The notes: a model not told the origin generated them from the sequence alone. Shown: positions 23,366 to 33,597, counted from the first letter of the stretch. The stretch is DNA of 46,350 nucleotides from Actinomycetota bacterium (GCA_005888435.1 VAXO01000041.1:1-46350), one strand, 5' to 3'. Numbers and translations are program-made.

Positions 23366-25514
23366 GTCGCTAGCTCCACGGACGGTTGCAGGTCGCCGGC
23401 GTGCTCGTCGGCGATGCGGACGATGCCCGCGCGGAGGTCCTCGCTGATCCGCGCGCGCAACGTGACCGATGTGCCGTTCGAGCGCACGGTCACTTCGTCG
23501 CCGTTGCGGATACGCCGGTCGGTCGCGTCGTGCCGCGAGAGCTCGACCTCCGCGAGCGGACGCTGGAACTGCAGCTCCGGGGTGCGCTCGACGGCCGGTC
23601 CGGAGAACAGCGGCCGGTAACGAATGAGCTGCAACCCCGACGGCTCGGGGTCTGACCCCGAAGGGGTCTGACCCGAGCCTTTGTCGTCGGTTGCGGGAGG
23701 CAACTCCGCCAGCTCGCCGACGGCGCCGAGGAGAATCCCGCCGAACGCGATGGCAGAGACTTCCTCGAAGACCGCCGACGGATACGGAGACACCTCGACG
23801 CCGAAGCGCTCGGCGAGACGCGAGATCCAGACGAGCTCGTCGGGCGCCGGCGGGATGACCGTGCGCCGGAGCCGCTGCACACGGCCCTCGAGGTTCACGT
23901 ACGTGCCGTCCCGCTCCAGGTAGCTCGTGCCGGGGAGGACGAGATCGGCCCAGCCGCCGGCGAGACCGTGGAACATCGAGATCACGAGCACGCGCTCGGC
24001 CTGCTCCGCCAGTGCGCGGACGGCGGGATTCGCGGCAGCCTCGTCACCCGAGACGATCAGCAGGGCGATCGGATCCGGGTTCGCCGCCTCGGCGTCCGCC
24101 GCCGCGGCCCACGCGTCGCAGACCCCGCGGGTGTTCGCCGTCTCCGGCAGGTAGAAGGCGCCCCTCGCGCCGGTGCTCTCTGCGAGGGCGGCTACCCGCG
24201 CGCCGCCGTCCCCGTCCGGGCCGCACCAGACCAGGATCGCGTTGGCGGCCTCGCCGAGCTCGCCGATCGACGTGACGACGCGCGCCCCGTTCCGCTTCGC
24301 CTGCTTGATCCAGAGCTCCACGATCGGCGCGCGCTCGACGACCGGCGCGTCGCCGAGCAGGGCGATGGCGTCGGCGTCTGCGATCGCCGACAGCGGCAGG
24401 CGCAACGAGTCGAGCGCGTCGGAGATCTCCTCCGGAAGCACGGCGGTGTGCGAGTCGAGCCCGCGGCGCAGCAGTTTTGCAAGCGCATACGCCTGCTCGA
24501 CCGTCTCCGAGCCGGAAAGGGCCGTGACGACACGCCCGTGCGCAGCGCGGAGCAGCTGCTCGGCTTCGTCCAGCGCGCGCTCCCAGGAGATCTCCTCGAA
24601 GCCGCGGCGGCGCACACGCAGCAGCGGGTCGCGCAGGCGGTCCTCGGCGTTCAGGTGCCGGTATGCGAAGCGGCCCTTGTCGCAGAGCCAGCCCTGGTCG
24701 ACCTCGGGATGATTGCGAGACAGGATGCGCTTGACCTTTCCCTCGCGCGTCGTGACGTTGACGTTGCAGCCCACGGGGCACAGGCCGCACACGCTCGGCA
24801 CGTCCTGGATCTCCCATGGCCGTGCTTCGAAGCGGTACGTCGTCGACGTCAGCGCGCCCACCGGGCAGAGCTCGACCACGTTGCCCGTGAACGGCGCGCG
24901 GTACGGCTCGTCCTCGAAGGTCGCGATCTGCGTCTGCGAGCCGCGGTTGACCGCTACGAGCTGGCCGTCCTCCGCCACCTGCTCGCTGAAGCGCGTGCAG
25001 CGGTAACAGAGGATGCACCGCTCGCGGTCGAGCGCGATCAGCGGCGAGATCGGGATCGGCTTGTCGAACGTTCGCTTTGGGAACGTCATCCGCGTGTCGC
25101 CGGGCCCGTAGCGGAACGTCAGGTCCTGCAGCGGGCACTCACCGCCCTTGTCGCAGACGGGACAGTCGAGCGGGTGGTTGACGAGGATGAACTCGAGCGT
25201 CGCGTTCTGCGCCTCGGCGGCGACCGCGGAAGTCAGCGCGGTGCGCACCTCCATCCCGTCCGCCGCCTGCAGCGTGCACGCCGCCTGCGGCTTCGGCGGC
25301 CCAGGTGTGATCTCGCAGAGGCACATGCGGCACGCGCCGACGGGCGCCCCGAGCCGCGGCTCGTAGCAGAACACGGGAATCTCGATTCCCGCTGCCAGTG
25401 CCGCCTCGACGAGCCCCGTTCCCTTCGGCACCTCGACCTGGACGCCGTCGATCGTCAGCTTGACCGTGGGTCTGACCGCGCTAGGGGTCTGACCCGAGCC
25501 TTTCGGTTGGACGC

Positions 25515-25518
<4 letters not shown>
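23362..25518 (-). CDS. nuoG: NADH-quinone oxidoreductase subunit G with repeat-encoded insertions
   Basis: 718 residues, the large Fe-S subunit of the peripheral arm. [2Fe-2S] N1b: FCYEPRLGAPVGACRMC then C. His/Cys3 cluster N4-type: HPLDCPVCDKGGECPL. [4Fe-4S]: CILCYRCTRF. The molybdopterin-like domain begins VCGLCPVGCNVNVTTREGKV, ligands for an additional [4Fe-4S] cluster. Two copies of a palindromic repeat are read in the same frame: residues about 5-12 (PKGSGQTP), ahead of the native-looking VKLTIDGVQVEVP, and about 613-627 (KGSGQTPSGSDPEPS), which would form a flexible linker. GTG 25518 overlaps the nuoF stop (GTGA); the natural start before VKLTIDG has apparently been displaced by the first copy. 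Confidence 0.94.
23647..23682 (-). repeat. Palindromic repeat, copy 2 (in frame within nuoG)
   Basis: On the minus strand AAAGGCTCGGGTCAGACCCC followed by TTCGGGGTCAGACCCC, nearly identical to copy 1. It is translated as KGSGQTPSGSDP within the C-terminal region of NuoG. Confidence 0.85.
25468..25503 (-). repeat. Palindromic repeat, copy 3 (nuoG N-terminus)
   Basis: On the minus strand AAAGGCTCGGGTCAGACCCC is identical to copy 2 over 20 bases, then TAGCGC replaces TTCGGG and GGTCAGACCC follows. It is translated KGSGQTPSAVRP right after the nuoG start. Confidence 0.85.
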
Positions 25519-26826
<1,308 letters not shown>

Positions 26827-26837
<11 letters not shown>

Positions 26838-27294
26838 TGCGCAGCTCCTGCACGATCTCCGGCACGTCCTCGGGCTGCACATGCGTGCGGTAGTGATGGT
26901 CGACAGACACGATCGTGGCCCAGCCGCAGCCGCCGAGGCATTCGATCGGCCGCAGCGTCACCTCTCCGTCGGGCGTCGTCTCGCCGGCGGAGATCCCCAG
27001 CTCCTGCTCGAAGCGCTCGAGCACCTGCTGGGCGCCGACGAGCGCACACGACACGTTCGTGCACACCTCGACCATGTGCCGCCCGATCGGCCTCAGGTGG
27101 AGCATGTCGTAGAACGACGCCACCGCTTCGCAGATCGCCGGCGTCGTGCCGAGCGCATCCGCGCATTCGCGCAGCGCGTCCGGCGAGAGATAGCCGTGCT
27201 TCTCCTGCGCGAGCCGCAGCGCGGGCAGCATCGCCGAATGCCAGTCCGGGTAGGACTCCTTGAGCCTCTGCACCTCGGTGTAGAGCTCGCTCAT
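26827..27294 (-). CDS. nuoE: NADH-quinone oxidoreductase subunit E
   Basis: 155 residues, thioredoxin-like [2Fe-2S] protein (cluster N1a). Ligands: VCTNVSCALVGAQ (CxxxxC) and ECLGGCGWA (CxxxC). ATG 27294 overlaps the nuoD stop by four bases. Confidence 0.95.
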
Positions 27295-28445
27295 CGATCG
27301 ACCTCGCCCATGACGGTGTCGAGCGAGCCGACGATTGCGATCAGGTCGGCGACGAGCGCGTCGTGCATGCATGTCGCGGTTGCCTCGAGCGCGACGAACG
27401 ACGGGGCACGGAACTTGACGCGCCACGGCTTCGGGCCGCCGTCCGAAACGACGTAGCAGCCGAGCTCGCCGCGCGGCGACTCAACCGTGACGTAGACCTC
27501 GCCTTCAGGGACGCGGTAGCCCTCCGTGACGATCTTGAAGTGATGGATGAGCGACTCCATCGACGTATGCAGCTCCTCGCGCGGCGGCAGCACGACCTTG
27601 CGGTCGTCGGCGATCCACGGCCCGCCGGGCATGCGCCGCAGCGCCTGGTCGACGATCCGCACGGACTCGCGCATCTCCTCCATGCGCACGCGGTACCGGG
27701 CGTACACGTCGCCCTCCTGGTACACGGGCACACGGAAGTCGACTCTGTCGTACGCGAGATACGGCTGCTCGCGGCGGAGATCCCAGTCAACGCCCGAGGC
27801 GCGCAGCACCGGGCCGGACTGCCCCAGCGCGATCGCGTCGTCGGCAGAGAGCAGGCCGACGCCCTGCGTGCGCTCGAGCCAGATCTCGCTGCGGTTGACG
27901 AGGGCCTCGTAGTCGTCGATTGCCTTGGGCATCACGTCGAGGAACTTCGCGCATTCGTCGAAGAAGCCGGGGGGGACGTCCTCCGCGAGCCCGCCCGCCT
28001 GGAAGTAGCGCGTGTGCATGCGCGTCCCGCCGACAAGCTCGAAGAGATCGAGGATCCGGTCGCGCTCGCGGAAGCAGTACCAGAACATCGAGATCGCCCC
28101 GAGCTCGAGCGCTGCCGTGCCGAGCCAGATGAGATGCGAGTGGATCCGCGTCAGCTCGCACAGCAACATGCGCATCCACGTCGCCCGCGGCGGAACCTCG
28201 ATCTCGAGCAGCTTCTCGATCGCGAGGACGAAGACCAGCTCGTTGTACTGGAAGGAGACGTAGTCGATCCGCTCCGGGTAGGTGATCGCCTTCCACCACG
28301 TCTTCTGCTCCATGTTCTTCTCGAAGCCGGTGTGCAGGTATCCGATCACCGCCGCCAGGCCGACGACCTGCTCGCCGTCGAGGTCGACGACGAGGCGCAG
28401 CACGCCGTGCGTCGACGGATGGTTCGGCCCGAAGTTGACCGTCAT
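27291..28445 (-). CDS. nuoD: NADH-quinone oxidoreductase subunit D
   Basis: 384 residues, the 49-kDa-type subunit that forms the quinone-reduction site. Motifs: NFGPNHPSTHGVLRLVVDL with the quinone-site His, GYLHTGFEKNME, and the RMHTRYFQAGG region. ATG 28445 overlaps the stop of a 28-codon frame by one base (TGATG). In the nuoD frame, DDVMTVNF... reads upstream through GSDDV, and the preceding frame ends LQVPTT, so a longer N-terminus interrupted by a one-base shift is possible. Confidence 0.95.
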   Translation of the reverse strand: MTVNFGPNHPSTHGVLRLVVDLDGEQVVGLAAVIGYLHTGFEKNMEQKTWWKAITYPERIDYVSFQYNELVFVLAIEKLLEIEVPPRATWMRMLLCELTRIHSHLIWLGTAALELGAISMFWYCFRERDRILDLFELVGGTRMHTRYFQAGGLAEDVPPGFFDECAKFLDVMPKAIDDYEALVNRSEIWLERTQGVGLLSADDAIALGQSGPVLRASGVDWDLRREQPYLAYDRVDFRVPVYQEGDVYARYRVRMEEMRESVRIVDQALRRMPGGPWIADDRKVVLPPREELHTSMESLIHHFKIVTEGYRVPEGEVYVTVESPRGELGCYVVSDGGPKPWRVKFRAPSFVALEATATCMHDALVADLIAIVGSLDTVMGEVDR

Positions 28446-28531
28446 CACGTCGTCGGAACCTGCAGGACGGTCGGGATCGGCGACGGAATGCGCGTCCCCT
28501 GGTAGATCTGCGGGCGTTCGACGATCGCCAC
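28445..28531 (-). CDS. 28-residue ORF between nuoC and nuoD (mini-gene or shifted nuoD N-terminus)
   Basis: GTG 28531 directly follows the nuoC stop; the frame reads VAIVERPQIYQGTRIPSPIP then TVLQVPTT and ends in TGA, which overlaps the nuoD ATG in the TGATG pattern used at other junctions in this operon. The 86-bp nuoC-nuoD gap is otherwise unexplained. Either this is a real small protein or it is the ancestral N-terminal extension of NuoD separated by an indel. Confidence 0.4.
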   Translation of the reverse strand: MAIVERPQIYQGTRIPSPIPTVLQVPTT

Positions 28532-29077
28532 TTACTCTTCTCCGGAGAAGCGGACCGGCTCGCCGCCGATCGGATAGTCCTTCCGGAGCGGGTGCCCCTC
28601 CCAGTCCTCGGGCATCAGAATGCGGGCCTGGTTCGGGTGGCCGCTGAACTCGATGCCGAACATGTCCCACGCCTCGCGCTCGTGCCAGTCGGCTGTCGGC
28701 CAGACCGGGACGACCGTCGGAACCTCGTCGCCGTCGTCCACCCAGACCTGCAGCCGCGCACGAGCCGCGCCGGCCCGGAGCGCCAGCAGGTGGTAGCTGA
28801 TGGAGAAGCGCTTCGGCTTCGGCGCCGGCAGCCGCTGGAAGCCCTGCGTTCCGGGCTTGTTCAGGTCGCGACCGCCCGGTGTGCCGATGTAGCCGGAGAC
28901 GCTCTTCCCGCCCCAGCCGAGGTAATCCGTCGCGGCGATGTCGGACAGGAAGTCGAAGCCGAGCTCGTCGCGCAGGTGGCGCGCCGCCTCCGGCAAGCGC
29001 GGCGCATCGACGACGAGCGTCGTCTCGCCTTGCGCCTCGCGGATCTCGACGAGCCCGGGAACGCGGTTGAAGTTCAG
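28532..29077 (-). CDS. nuoC: NADH-quinone oxidoreductase subunit C
   Basis: 181 residues, the 30-kDa-type peripheral subunit. Signature segments: [55 protein letters not shown] and the closing [14 protein letters not shown]. No ATG, GTG or TTG stands in frame near the N-terminus; CTG 29077, in a CTGA overlap with the nuoB stop, gives [15 protein letters not shown] and is the likely start. A later TTG would remove about 30 conserved residues. Confidence 0.9.
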   Translation of the reverse strand: MNFNRVPGLVEIREAQGETTLVVDAPRLPEAARHLRDELGFDFLSDIAATDYLGWGGKSVSGYIGTPGGRDLNKPGTQGFQRLPAPKPKRFSISYHLLALRAGAARARLQVWVDDGDEVPTVVPVWPTADWHEREAWDMFGIEFSGHPNQARILMPEDWEGHPLRKDYPIGGEPVRFSGEE

Positions 29078-29655
29078 GACGCGACTCCGCGCAGCTCGTA
29101 GGCGGGAGGCACGCCGGCCATCACTTTCTCGTGCAGGCGGACGATGCCCTCCATCAGCGCTTCGGGCCGCGGCGGGCAGCCGGGCACGTGGATGTCGACG
29201 GCGACGATCTTGTCGACGCCTTGCAGCGTCGTGTAGTTGTTGAACATCCCGCCGGAGCTTGCGCAGGCGCCCATTGCGATCACCCACTTCGGCTCGAGCA
29301 TCTGGTCGTACACCTGGCGGAGCGGCGCGGCCATCTTGTGCACCACGCGGCCCGACACGATCAGCAGGTCGGCCTGGCGCGGCGACGACCGGAAAGCCTC
29401 CATCCCAAAGCGCGCGATGTCGTACCGGGACGAGACGATCGACATCATCTCGATCGCGCAGCAGGCGAGCCCGAACGTGTCGGGCCACATCGACTTCGTC
29501 TGCGCCCACGCGACCGCCTTCTCCAGCGTCGTCAGCCCGACCGCGCGCTCCATCGCCTGCACCTCGCGCTCGAACACGCCCGGGCCCTTGTCCGGCCAGA
29601 GGACACGCTCGGACTGGAGGCCGTGGTCGGCTAGGCGGCCTTTTTCTATTGTCAT
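29074..29655 (-). CDS. nuoB: NADH-quinone oxidoreductase subunit B
   Basis: 193 residues, carries the terminal [4Fe-4S] N2 that reduces quinone. Ligands: [10 protein letters not shown] (two adjacent Cys), GACASSGG and [13 protein letters not shown] 29655 has a GGAAAGG ribosome binding site. An 82-bp gap, the largest in the operon, separates it from nuoA; I see no gene or strong hairpin there. Confidence 0.96.
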   Translation of the reverse strand: MTIEKGRLADHGLQSERVLWPDKGPGVFEREVQAMERAVGLTTLEKAVAWAQTKSMWPDTFGLACCAIEMMSIVSSRYDIARFGMEAFRSSPRQADLLIVSGRVVHKMAAPLRQVYDQMLEPKWVIAMGACASSGGMFNNYTTLQGVDKIVAVDIHVPGCPPRPEALMEGIVRLHEKVMAGVPPAYELRGVAS

Positions 29656-29737
29656 GCCGGCCTTTCCTGCAGCACCCGCGGGCCTGCACGGTCGGACAGC
29701 TGCATCGTTCCTTCGGCGTAGATCGGGCGCGTAGCGC

Positions 29738-30100
29738 TTAGTGCCACTCCAAGGCCCCCTTGCGCCAGATGTAGACGTACGCGACTACCAGGATCACGAC
29801 GAAGAAGAGGAACTCGAGGAAGCCGAACCACGCGAGCTCGTGGAGGATCACCGCGAGCGGATACAGGAACACGATCTCGATGTCGAAGACGATGAAGAGC
29901 ATCGCCGTCAGGTAGAAGCTGATCGTGAAGCGCTGCTCGCGCATCGGGCCGGTCGAGACGCCGGACTCGAACGGGATCGTCCGTGCGCGCATGCGGCGAT
30001 GGGGCCGCGTCGCGAAGACGAACGAGAACCACATCATCGATGCGGGAATCGCCAGCGCGAAAATCGCGTAGATCAGGAACGGCAGCCAGTTGTCGAGCAC
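29738..30100 (-). CDS. nuoA: NADH-quinone oxidoreductase subunit A
   Basis: 120 residues and three helices, first gene of the operon. Motifs: [20 protein letters not shown] and [20 protein letters not shown] with the acidic membrane residues. GTG 30100 is preceded by GGGGAGG with appropriate spacing. Confidence 0.95.
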   Translation of the reverse strand: MLDNWLPFLIYAIFALAIPASMMWFSFVFATRPHRRMRARTIPFESGVSTGPMREQRFTISFYLTAMLFIVFDIEIVFLYPLAVILHELAWFGFLEFLFFVVILVVAYVYIWRKGALEWH

Positions 30101-30123
30101 GCGTTCCTCCCCGTCGAGCGGAC

Positions 30124-30142
30124 GGGAACCTAACAGGTTCCC
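30124..30142. promoter_or_regulatory. Inverted repeat upstream of nuoA
   Basis: GGGAACCT-AAC-AGGTTCCC, a perfect 8-bp inverted repeat 24 bp before the nuoA start. On the minus strand its centre contains TTAGGT, a possible -10. It may be an operator or a 5'-UTR hairpin for the nuo operon. Confidence 0.4.
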
Positions 30143-30260
30143 CGTGGCGCTACGAAGAATGGCGAAAATGGCTCAACCGTGCGTGAGACGTGTGTTACAA
30201 ACTCACGCCCCCGCGGGGGGATTCGCAGGAGCCGAGACCGTTGCTACGATCGGTCTGGAA

Positions 30261-30662
30261 ATGGCGATCCAGGAACGCGTGATGCCGCTGATGACCGTGA
30301 CCGAGGCGGCGGCGGCGAAGATCAAGGAGCTGATGTCGGAGGAGACCGACGTCAGCGTGCTGCGCGTCGCGATCCAGGGAGGCGGCTGCTCCGGCTTCCA
30401 ATACGGCCTCGGCTTCGACCGGGGCCCGGTCGAGGGCGACCTCGAGTTCGCGATGCACGGCGTCCAGGTCGTCGTCGACCCGTTCAGCGCGCCGTATCTC
30501 CAGGGGGCGGAGGTCGACTACGTCGACACGATCCAGTCCTCGGGCTTCGCGATCAACAATCCGAACGCCGTCTCGTCCTGCGGTTGCGGCCACTCGTTCC
30601 AGGTCGAAGAGGGCGACGCAGACGCCAATATGGGCGGCTGTGGCTCCGGCTGCTCTGCGTAG
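30261..30662 (+). CDS. erpA: ErpA/IscA-type iron-sulfur cluster insertion protein
   Basis: 133 residues. The A-type carrier core starts MTVTEAAAAKIKELM and has the three ligand cysteines in GGGCSGFQYGLGFD and SSCGCGHSF. An extra acidic tail follows, ending MGGCGSGCSA with two more cysteines that the core does not need. It supplies clusters to apoproteins; the divergent nuo operon, with many clusters, is an obvious client by inference. ATG 30261 is used; ATG 30282 and ATG 30291 are alternatives nearer the conserved core. TACGAT at 30245-30250 is a candidate -10, giving at most a few bases of leader. Confidence 0.9.
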   Translation: MAIQERVMPLMTVTEAAAAKIKELMSEETDVSVLRVAIQGGGCSGFQYGLGFDRGPVEGDLEFAMHGVQVVVDPFSAPYLQGAEVDYVDTIQSSGFAINNPNAVSSCGCGHSFQVEEGDADANMGGCGSGCSA

Positions 30663-30812
30663 CGAAAGCTGCGCTTTCGCTACGGGTTCGGTACTGCGCT
30701 TCGCGCGGAACGCGTGCGGGCAGAGCCCGCACGCTCCTTGCTGCTTGGCGACTGTGGTCGTCCGCCGGCGTGAGTTCGGCCTGCGGTTAGAGCGGTTGGG
30801 CCTGCTCTAACC
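30659..30812. repeat. Hairpin-dense intergenic repeat (copy D)
   Basis: A perfect 11-bp stem GTAGCGAAAGC/GCTTTCGCTAC (30659-30683) that includes the erpA stop, a GCGCTTCGCGC element (30696-30706), a perfect 10-bp stem GCGTGCGGGC/GCCCGCACGC with loop AGA (30712-30734), and GGTTAGAGC/GCTCTAACC (30785-30812). The first three correspond in order and sequence to those at 63-138. It may also terminate erpA transcription. Confidence 0.75.
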
Positions 30813-30835
30813 TCCGGCCTGCCGTGGGGGCGGCA

Positions 30836-30847
30836 TACGATCGTTTC
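30836..30847 (+). promoter_or_regulatory. Leaderless -10 element of the FprA gene
   Basis: TACGAT (30836-30841), CGTTTC, ATG 30848; no ribosome binding site. Confidence 0.5.
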
Positions 30848-32194
30848 ATGCCTGACCGTCCGCTTCGCGTAGCCGTTGTCGGTTCCGGTCCTGCCGGGTT
30901 TTACGCTGCGGGGGCCCTGCTCGACGCTGAGCCTGGCTTTGAGGTGGACATGCTCGAGCGGCTGCCCACGCCCTGGGGCCTCGTGCGGCTGGGCGTTGCA
31001 CCCGACCACCCGAAGTTGAAGAGCGTCTCGCGCGCCTTCGAGCGCATCGCCGAGAAGCCGGGCTTTCGCTTCTTCGGCAACGTCGAAGTCGGGCGCGACC
31101 TGTCGCATGAGGACCTCGTCCGTCTGTACGACGCCGTCGTCTATGCATTCGGCGCTCAGACGGATAAGCGGCTCGGCATCCCGGGCGAGGACATCTCCGG
31201 CTCGTGGTCGGCCACCGAGTTCGTCGCCTGGTACAACGGCCACCCCGACTACCAGGAGCTCCCGTTCGACCTGAACGTCGAGCGCGCCGTGGTAATCGGC
31301 AACGGCAACGTCGCACTCGACGTCGCGCGCATGCTCGCTCTGACGCCAGAGGAGCTCGCTCCGACCGACACGACTGACCCGGCAATCGAGGCGATTGGGT
31401 CGTCTGCCGTGCGCGAGATCGTCATCGTCGGCCGGCGCGGGCCGGCGCAGGCGTCGTGGACGACACAGGAGCTGAAGGAGATGGGCGAGCTCGCAGGCGC
31501 CGACGTACGCGTCGACGCTGCCGACCTCGAAGGCGCCGTGGAGGAGGACACGCAGACCCGGCGCAACATGGACGTCCTCCGCGAGTTCGCTGCGCCCGAG
31601 CCGACCGGGAAGGGGCTCGCGATCCGCTTCCTCTTCTTCCGTTCGCCGGTCGCGATCCACGGCGAGTCGAGGGTCGAGTCGATCGAGCTCGTGCGAAACC
31701 GGCTGGAGGAGCAGGACGGCCGGCTCGTCGCGGTCGCGACGGACGAGCACGAGACCCTCCCGTGCGGCCTCGTCTTTCGCAGCGTTGGCTATCGCGGCGT
31801 TGGCCTGCCGGACGTGCCCTTCGACGATGCGCGCGGAACGATCCGAAACGTTGGCGGCCGCGTCACCGGCGCGGAGCGGACCTACTGCGCCGGCTGGATC
31901 AAGCGCGGACCGACGGGGATCATCGGCACGAACAAGAAGGACGCCTCCGAAACGGTGGCGCGGCTGCTCGAGGACGTCGAGGCAGGGCGGATCACGCACA
32001 ACCCGGAAGCAACGCCCGATGCCGTCGAGTCCCTCTTGGCCGAGCGCGGTGCTCGCGCCGTCGTGTACACGGGTTGGGCGTCGATCGACGAGCTCGAACG
32101 GACTGCCGGAGAGAAGCTCGGACGGCCGCGCGTGAAGCTGCGTAGCTGGGACGAGCTGCTCGAGGCCGCCGAACGCGTCGCCGAGACCGCCTGA
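30848..32194 (+). CDS. fprA: Ferredoxin-NADP reductase, adrenodoxin-reductase (FprA) type
   Basis: 448 residues. The FAD-binding Rossmann motif VAVVGSGPAGFYAAGAL is at the N-terminus, followed by TPWGLVRLGVAPDHPKLKSV and FFGNVEVGRDLSHEDL, typical of adrenodoxin reductase and mycobacterial FprA. The NADPH-binding motif is VVIGNGNVALDVARML near residue 150; IVGRRGPAQASWT and the C-terminal AGWIKRGPTGIIGTNKKDA complete the signature. It moves electrons between NADPH and a ferredoxin; no ferredoxin gene is adjacent. ATG 30848 is chosen over the GTG eight codons upstream because of the -10 spacing and the Rossmann motif position. Confidence 0.95.
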   Translation: MPDRPLRVAVVGSGPAGFYAAGALLDAEPGFEVDMLERLPTPWGLVRLGVAPDHPKLKSVSRAFERIAEKPGFRFFGNVEVGRDLSHEDLVRLYDAVVYAFGAQTDKRLGIPGEDISGSWSATEFVAWYNGHPDYQELPFDLNVERAVVIGNGNVALDVARMLALTPEELAPTDTTDPAIEAIGSSAVREIVIVGRRGPAQASWTTQELKEMGELAGADVRVDAADLEGAVEEDTQTRRNMDVLREFAAPEPTGKGLAIRFLFFRSPVAIHGESRVESIELVRNRLEEQDGRLVAVATDEHETLPCGLVFRSVGYRGVGLPDVPFDDARGTIRNVGGRVTGAERTYCAGWIKRGPTGIIGTNKKDASETVARLLEDVEAGRITHNPEATPDAVESLLAERGARAVVYTGWASIDELERTAGEKLGRPRVKLRSWDELLEAAERVAETA

Positions 32195-32240
32195 GCGAGC
32201 TACGCTCCGCCGATCCGGGGAGCGACCAAGGGGAGGTCTC

Positions 32241-33542
32241 GTGAAACTGAAGTTTTCGATCGCCGTCGTAACGGCGCTCGTGCTGGCGTTCGGCGTCTCC
32301 GCCGCCCAGGCTGCGAGCGTTCAGAACGTCGTCAATGTCACGCACGACGACAACGGCGACAACGAGCTCGACATTGCGATCAACCCGACGAACCCGCAGA
32401 ACATGATCGCGGGCTGGAACGACTACGGCGTGGGCAACTTGTGCGGCGTCGGCTGGACGACCGACGGCGGCAAGACGTGGCAGACCGACTGGCTGCGCGG
32501 CATGACGCCGGCCGGCGGGAATCCGACGTACGACTACGGCGCCGGCGATCCATCCGTCGGTTTCCTCGACGACGGCACGGCGATCTTCACGTGCAACGCG
32601 TGGAGCGTGAAGAAGCCGACGGCGATCTACGTCACGACCTCGAACGATGGCGGCATGACGTGGGCGCCGCCGCACCAAGTCGCGTCGGCCGACACGAAGG
32701 CCGGGAACCTCGACCATCCAATGATGACGATCGACCACTACAACCACCGCGCACTGCTCGCATACACGACGTGGAGCGGACGCCAGGCGAACTCGTGGGC
32801 CTTGATCTCGGACGCGTCCGGTACCGCCTGGTCCGGCCCGTACCGCCTTGCCGCCGACTACAAGTCGAACGCGCCGGACGTCTTCGACGTGTCGCTGGCG
32901 GGTGCGCCGGACGGGACGGTGTATGCGACGTCAGGGATCTGGCAGCACGTGAACGAGTGGAGCGAGCAGGCCGTCGTGGTCAGCCAGCTGCGGCCGGGAG
33001 AGACAGCCTTCACACGCAGCGTGAAGGTGCGCGATCTCGTTCCCGCCCCTATGACGCTGCCCGGCGAGAGCTGGCGCACATCGATGCAGGCGTCCATCGG
33101 CGTCGATTCAGCGGGCACCGTCTACGAGCTGACGGGGGACTCGGTGACCGGCCACCTGCACATGTACCTCGCCAAGTCGACCGACCACGGCGCGTCGTTC
33201 CCGACGCAGTTGCAGCTGACGAGTGGCACGCATGACGAAGTGATGCCGTGGATGTCCGTCACGCCCGGCGGTCGCGTGGACACGACCTTCTACGACTACG
33301 ACGAGTCGACGGGCCTGATGGGCGTCGACTACGGCCAGGTCCCGGCAGGTGGCACGACCATGACCCGCACGCTCGTTCAAGCAGGCATCGACGGCGACTC
33401 GCAGCCGCCACGGGGACCGGGCGGCACGCCATTCATGGGCGACTACATCGGGATCGACTCGACCACCGGCCTGGTCGCCCTGGCGTGGACGGGCAACGGC
33501 CCGCTCTCCCAGGACGCCTGGGCAGCGACGGTCACGCCCTGA
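32241..33542 (+). CDS. Secreted BNR/Asp-box repeat protein (sialidase-like propeller)
   Basis: 433 residues. A signal peptide, MKLKFSIAVVTALVLAFGVS-AAQA, precedes a propeller-like body. Asp-box motifs (S/T-x-D-x-G-x-x-W/F) recur: WTTDGGKTW, TTSNDGGMTW and KSTDHGASF. These occur in sialidases and other secreted proteins; the Arg triad of true sialidases is not evident, so glycosidase activity is not claimed. GTG 32241 has GGGGAGG upstream, and TACGCT at 32201-32206 is a candidate -10. It is the first of several exported proteins in 32-44 kb. Confidence 0.85.
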   Translation: MKLKFSIAVVTALVLAFGVSAAQAASVQNVVNVTHDDNGDNELDIAINPTNPQNMIAGWNDYGVGNLCGVGWTTDGGKTWQTDWLRGMTPAGGNPTYDYGAGDPSVGFLDDGTAIFTCNAWSVKKPTAIYVTTSNDGGMTWAPPHQVASADTKAGNLDHPMMTIDHYNHRALLAYTTWSGRQANSWALISDASGTAWSGPYRLAADYKSNAPDVFDVSLAGAPDGTVYATSGIWQHVNEWSEQAVVVSQLRPGETAFTRSVKVRDLVPAPMTLPGESWRTSMQASIGVDSAGTVYELTGDSVTGHLHMYLAKSTDHGASFPTQLQLTSGTHDEVMPWMSVTPGGRVDTTFYDYDESTGLMGVDYGQVPAGGTTMTRTLVQAGIDGDSQPPRGPGGTPFMGDYIGIDSTTGLVALAWTGNGPLSQDAWAATVTP

Positions 33543-33551
33543 TCGATCACC

Positions 33552-33583
33552 CGGCCGGGGGACGCCCCCGCGTCCCCCGGCCG
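33552..33583 (+). terminator. Strong GC hairpin after the BNR gene
   Basis: A perfect 13-bp stem CGGCCGGGGGACG/CGTCCCCCGGCCG with a 6-base loop, starting nine bases after the stop. No U-tract. Confidence 0.65.
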
Positions 33584-33585
33584 AG

Positions 33586-33597
33586 GACAATGGGCCC
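33586..33597 (+). promoter_or_regulatory. Leaderless -10-like element of the zinc-ribbon gene
   Basis: GACAAT, GGGCCC, ATG 33598. The first base deviates from TAnnnT; spacing matches the other cases. Confidence 0.35.

Noticed and set aside
16193-25503. GGGTCAGACCCC repeats as a CRISPR array or simple terminators
   Set aside because: No regular spacing or spacers, and two of the three are inside an intact coding frame.
32241-33542. True sialidase
   Set aside because: Asp-box repeats are present but I cannot see the catalytic Arg triad, Tyr/Glu pair or FRIP motif.
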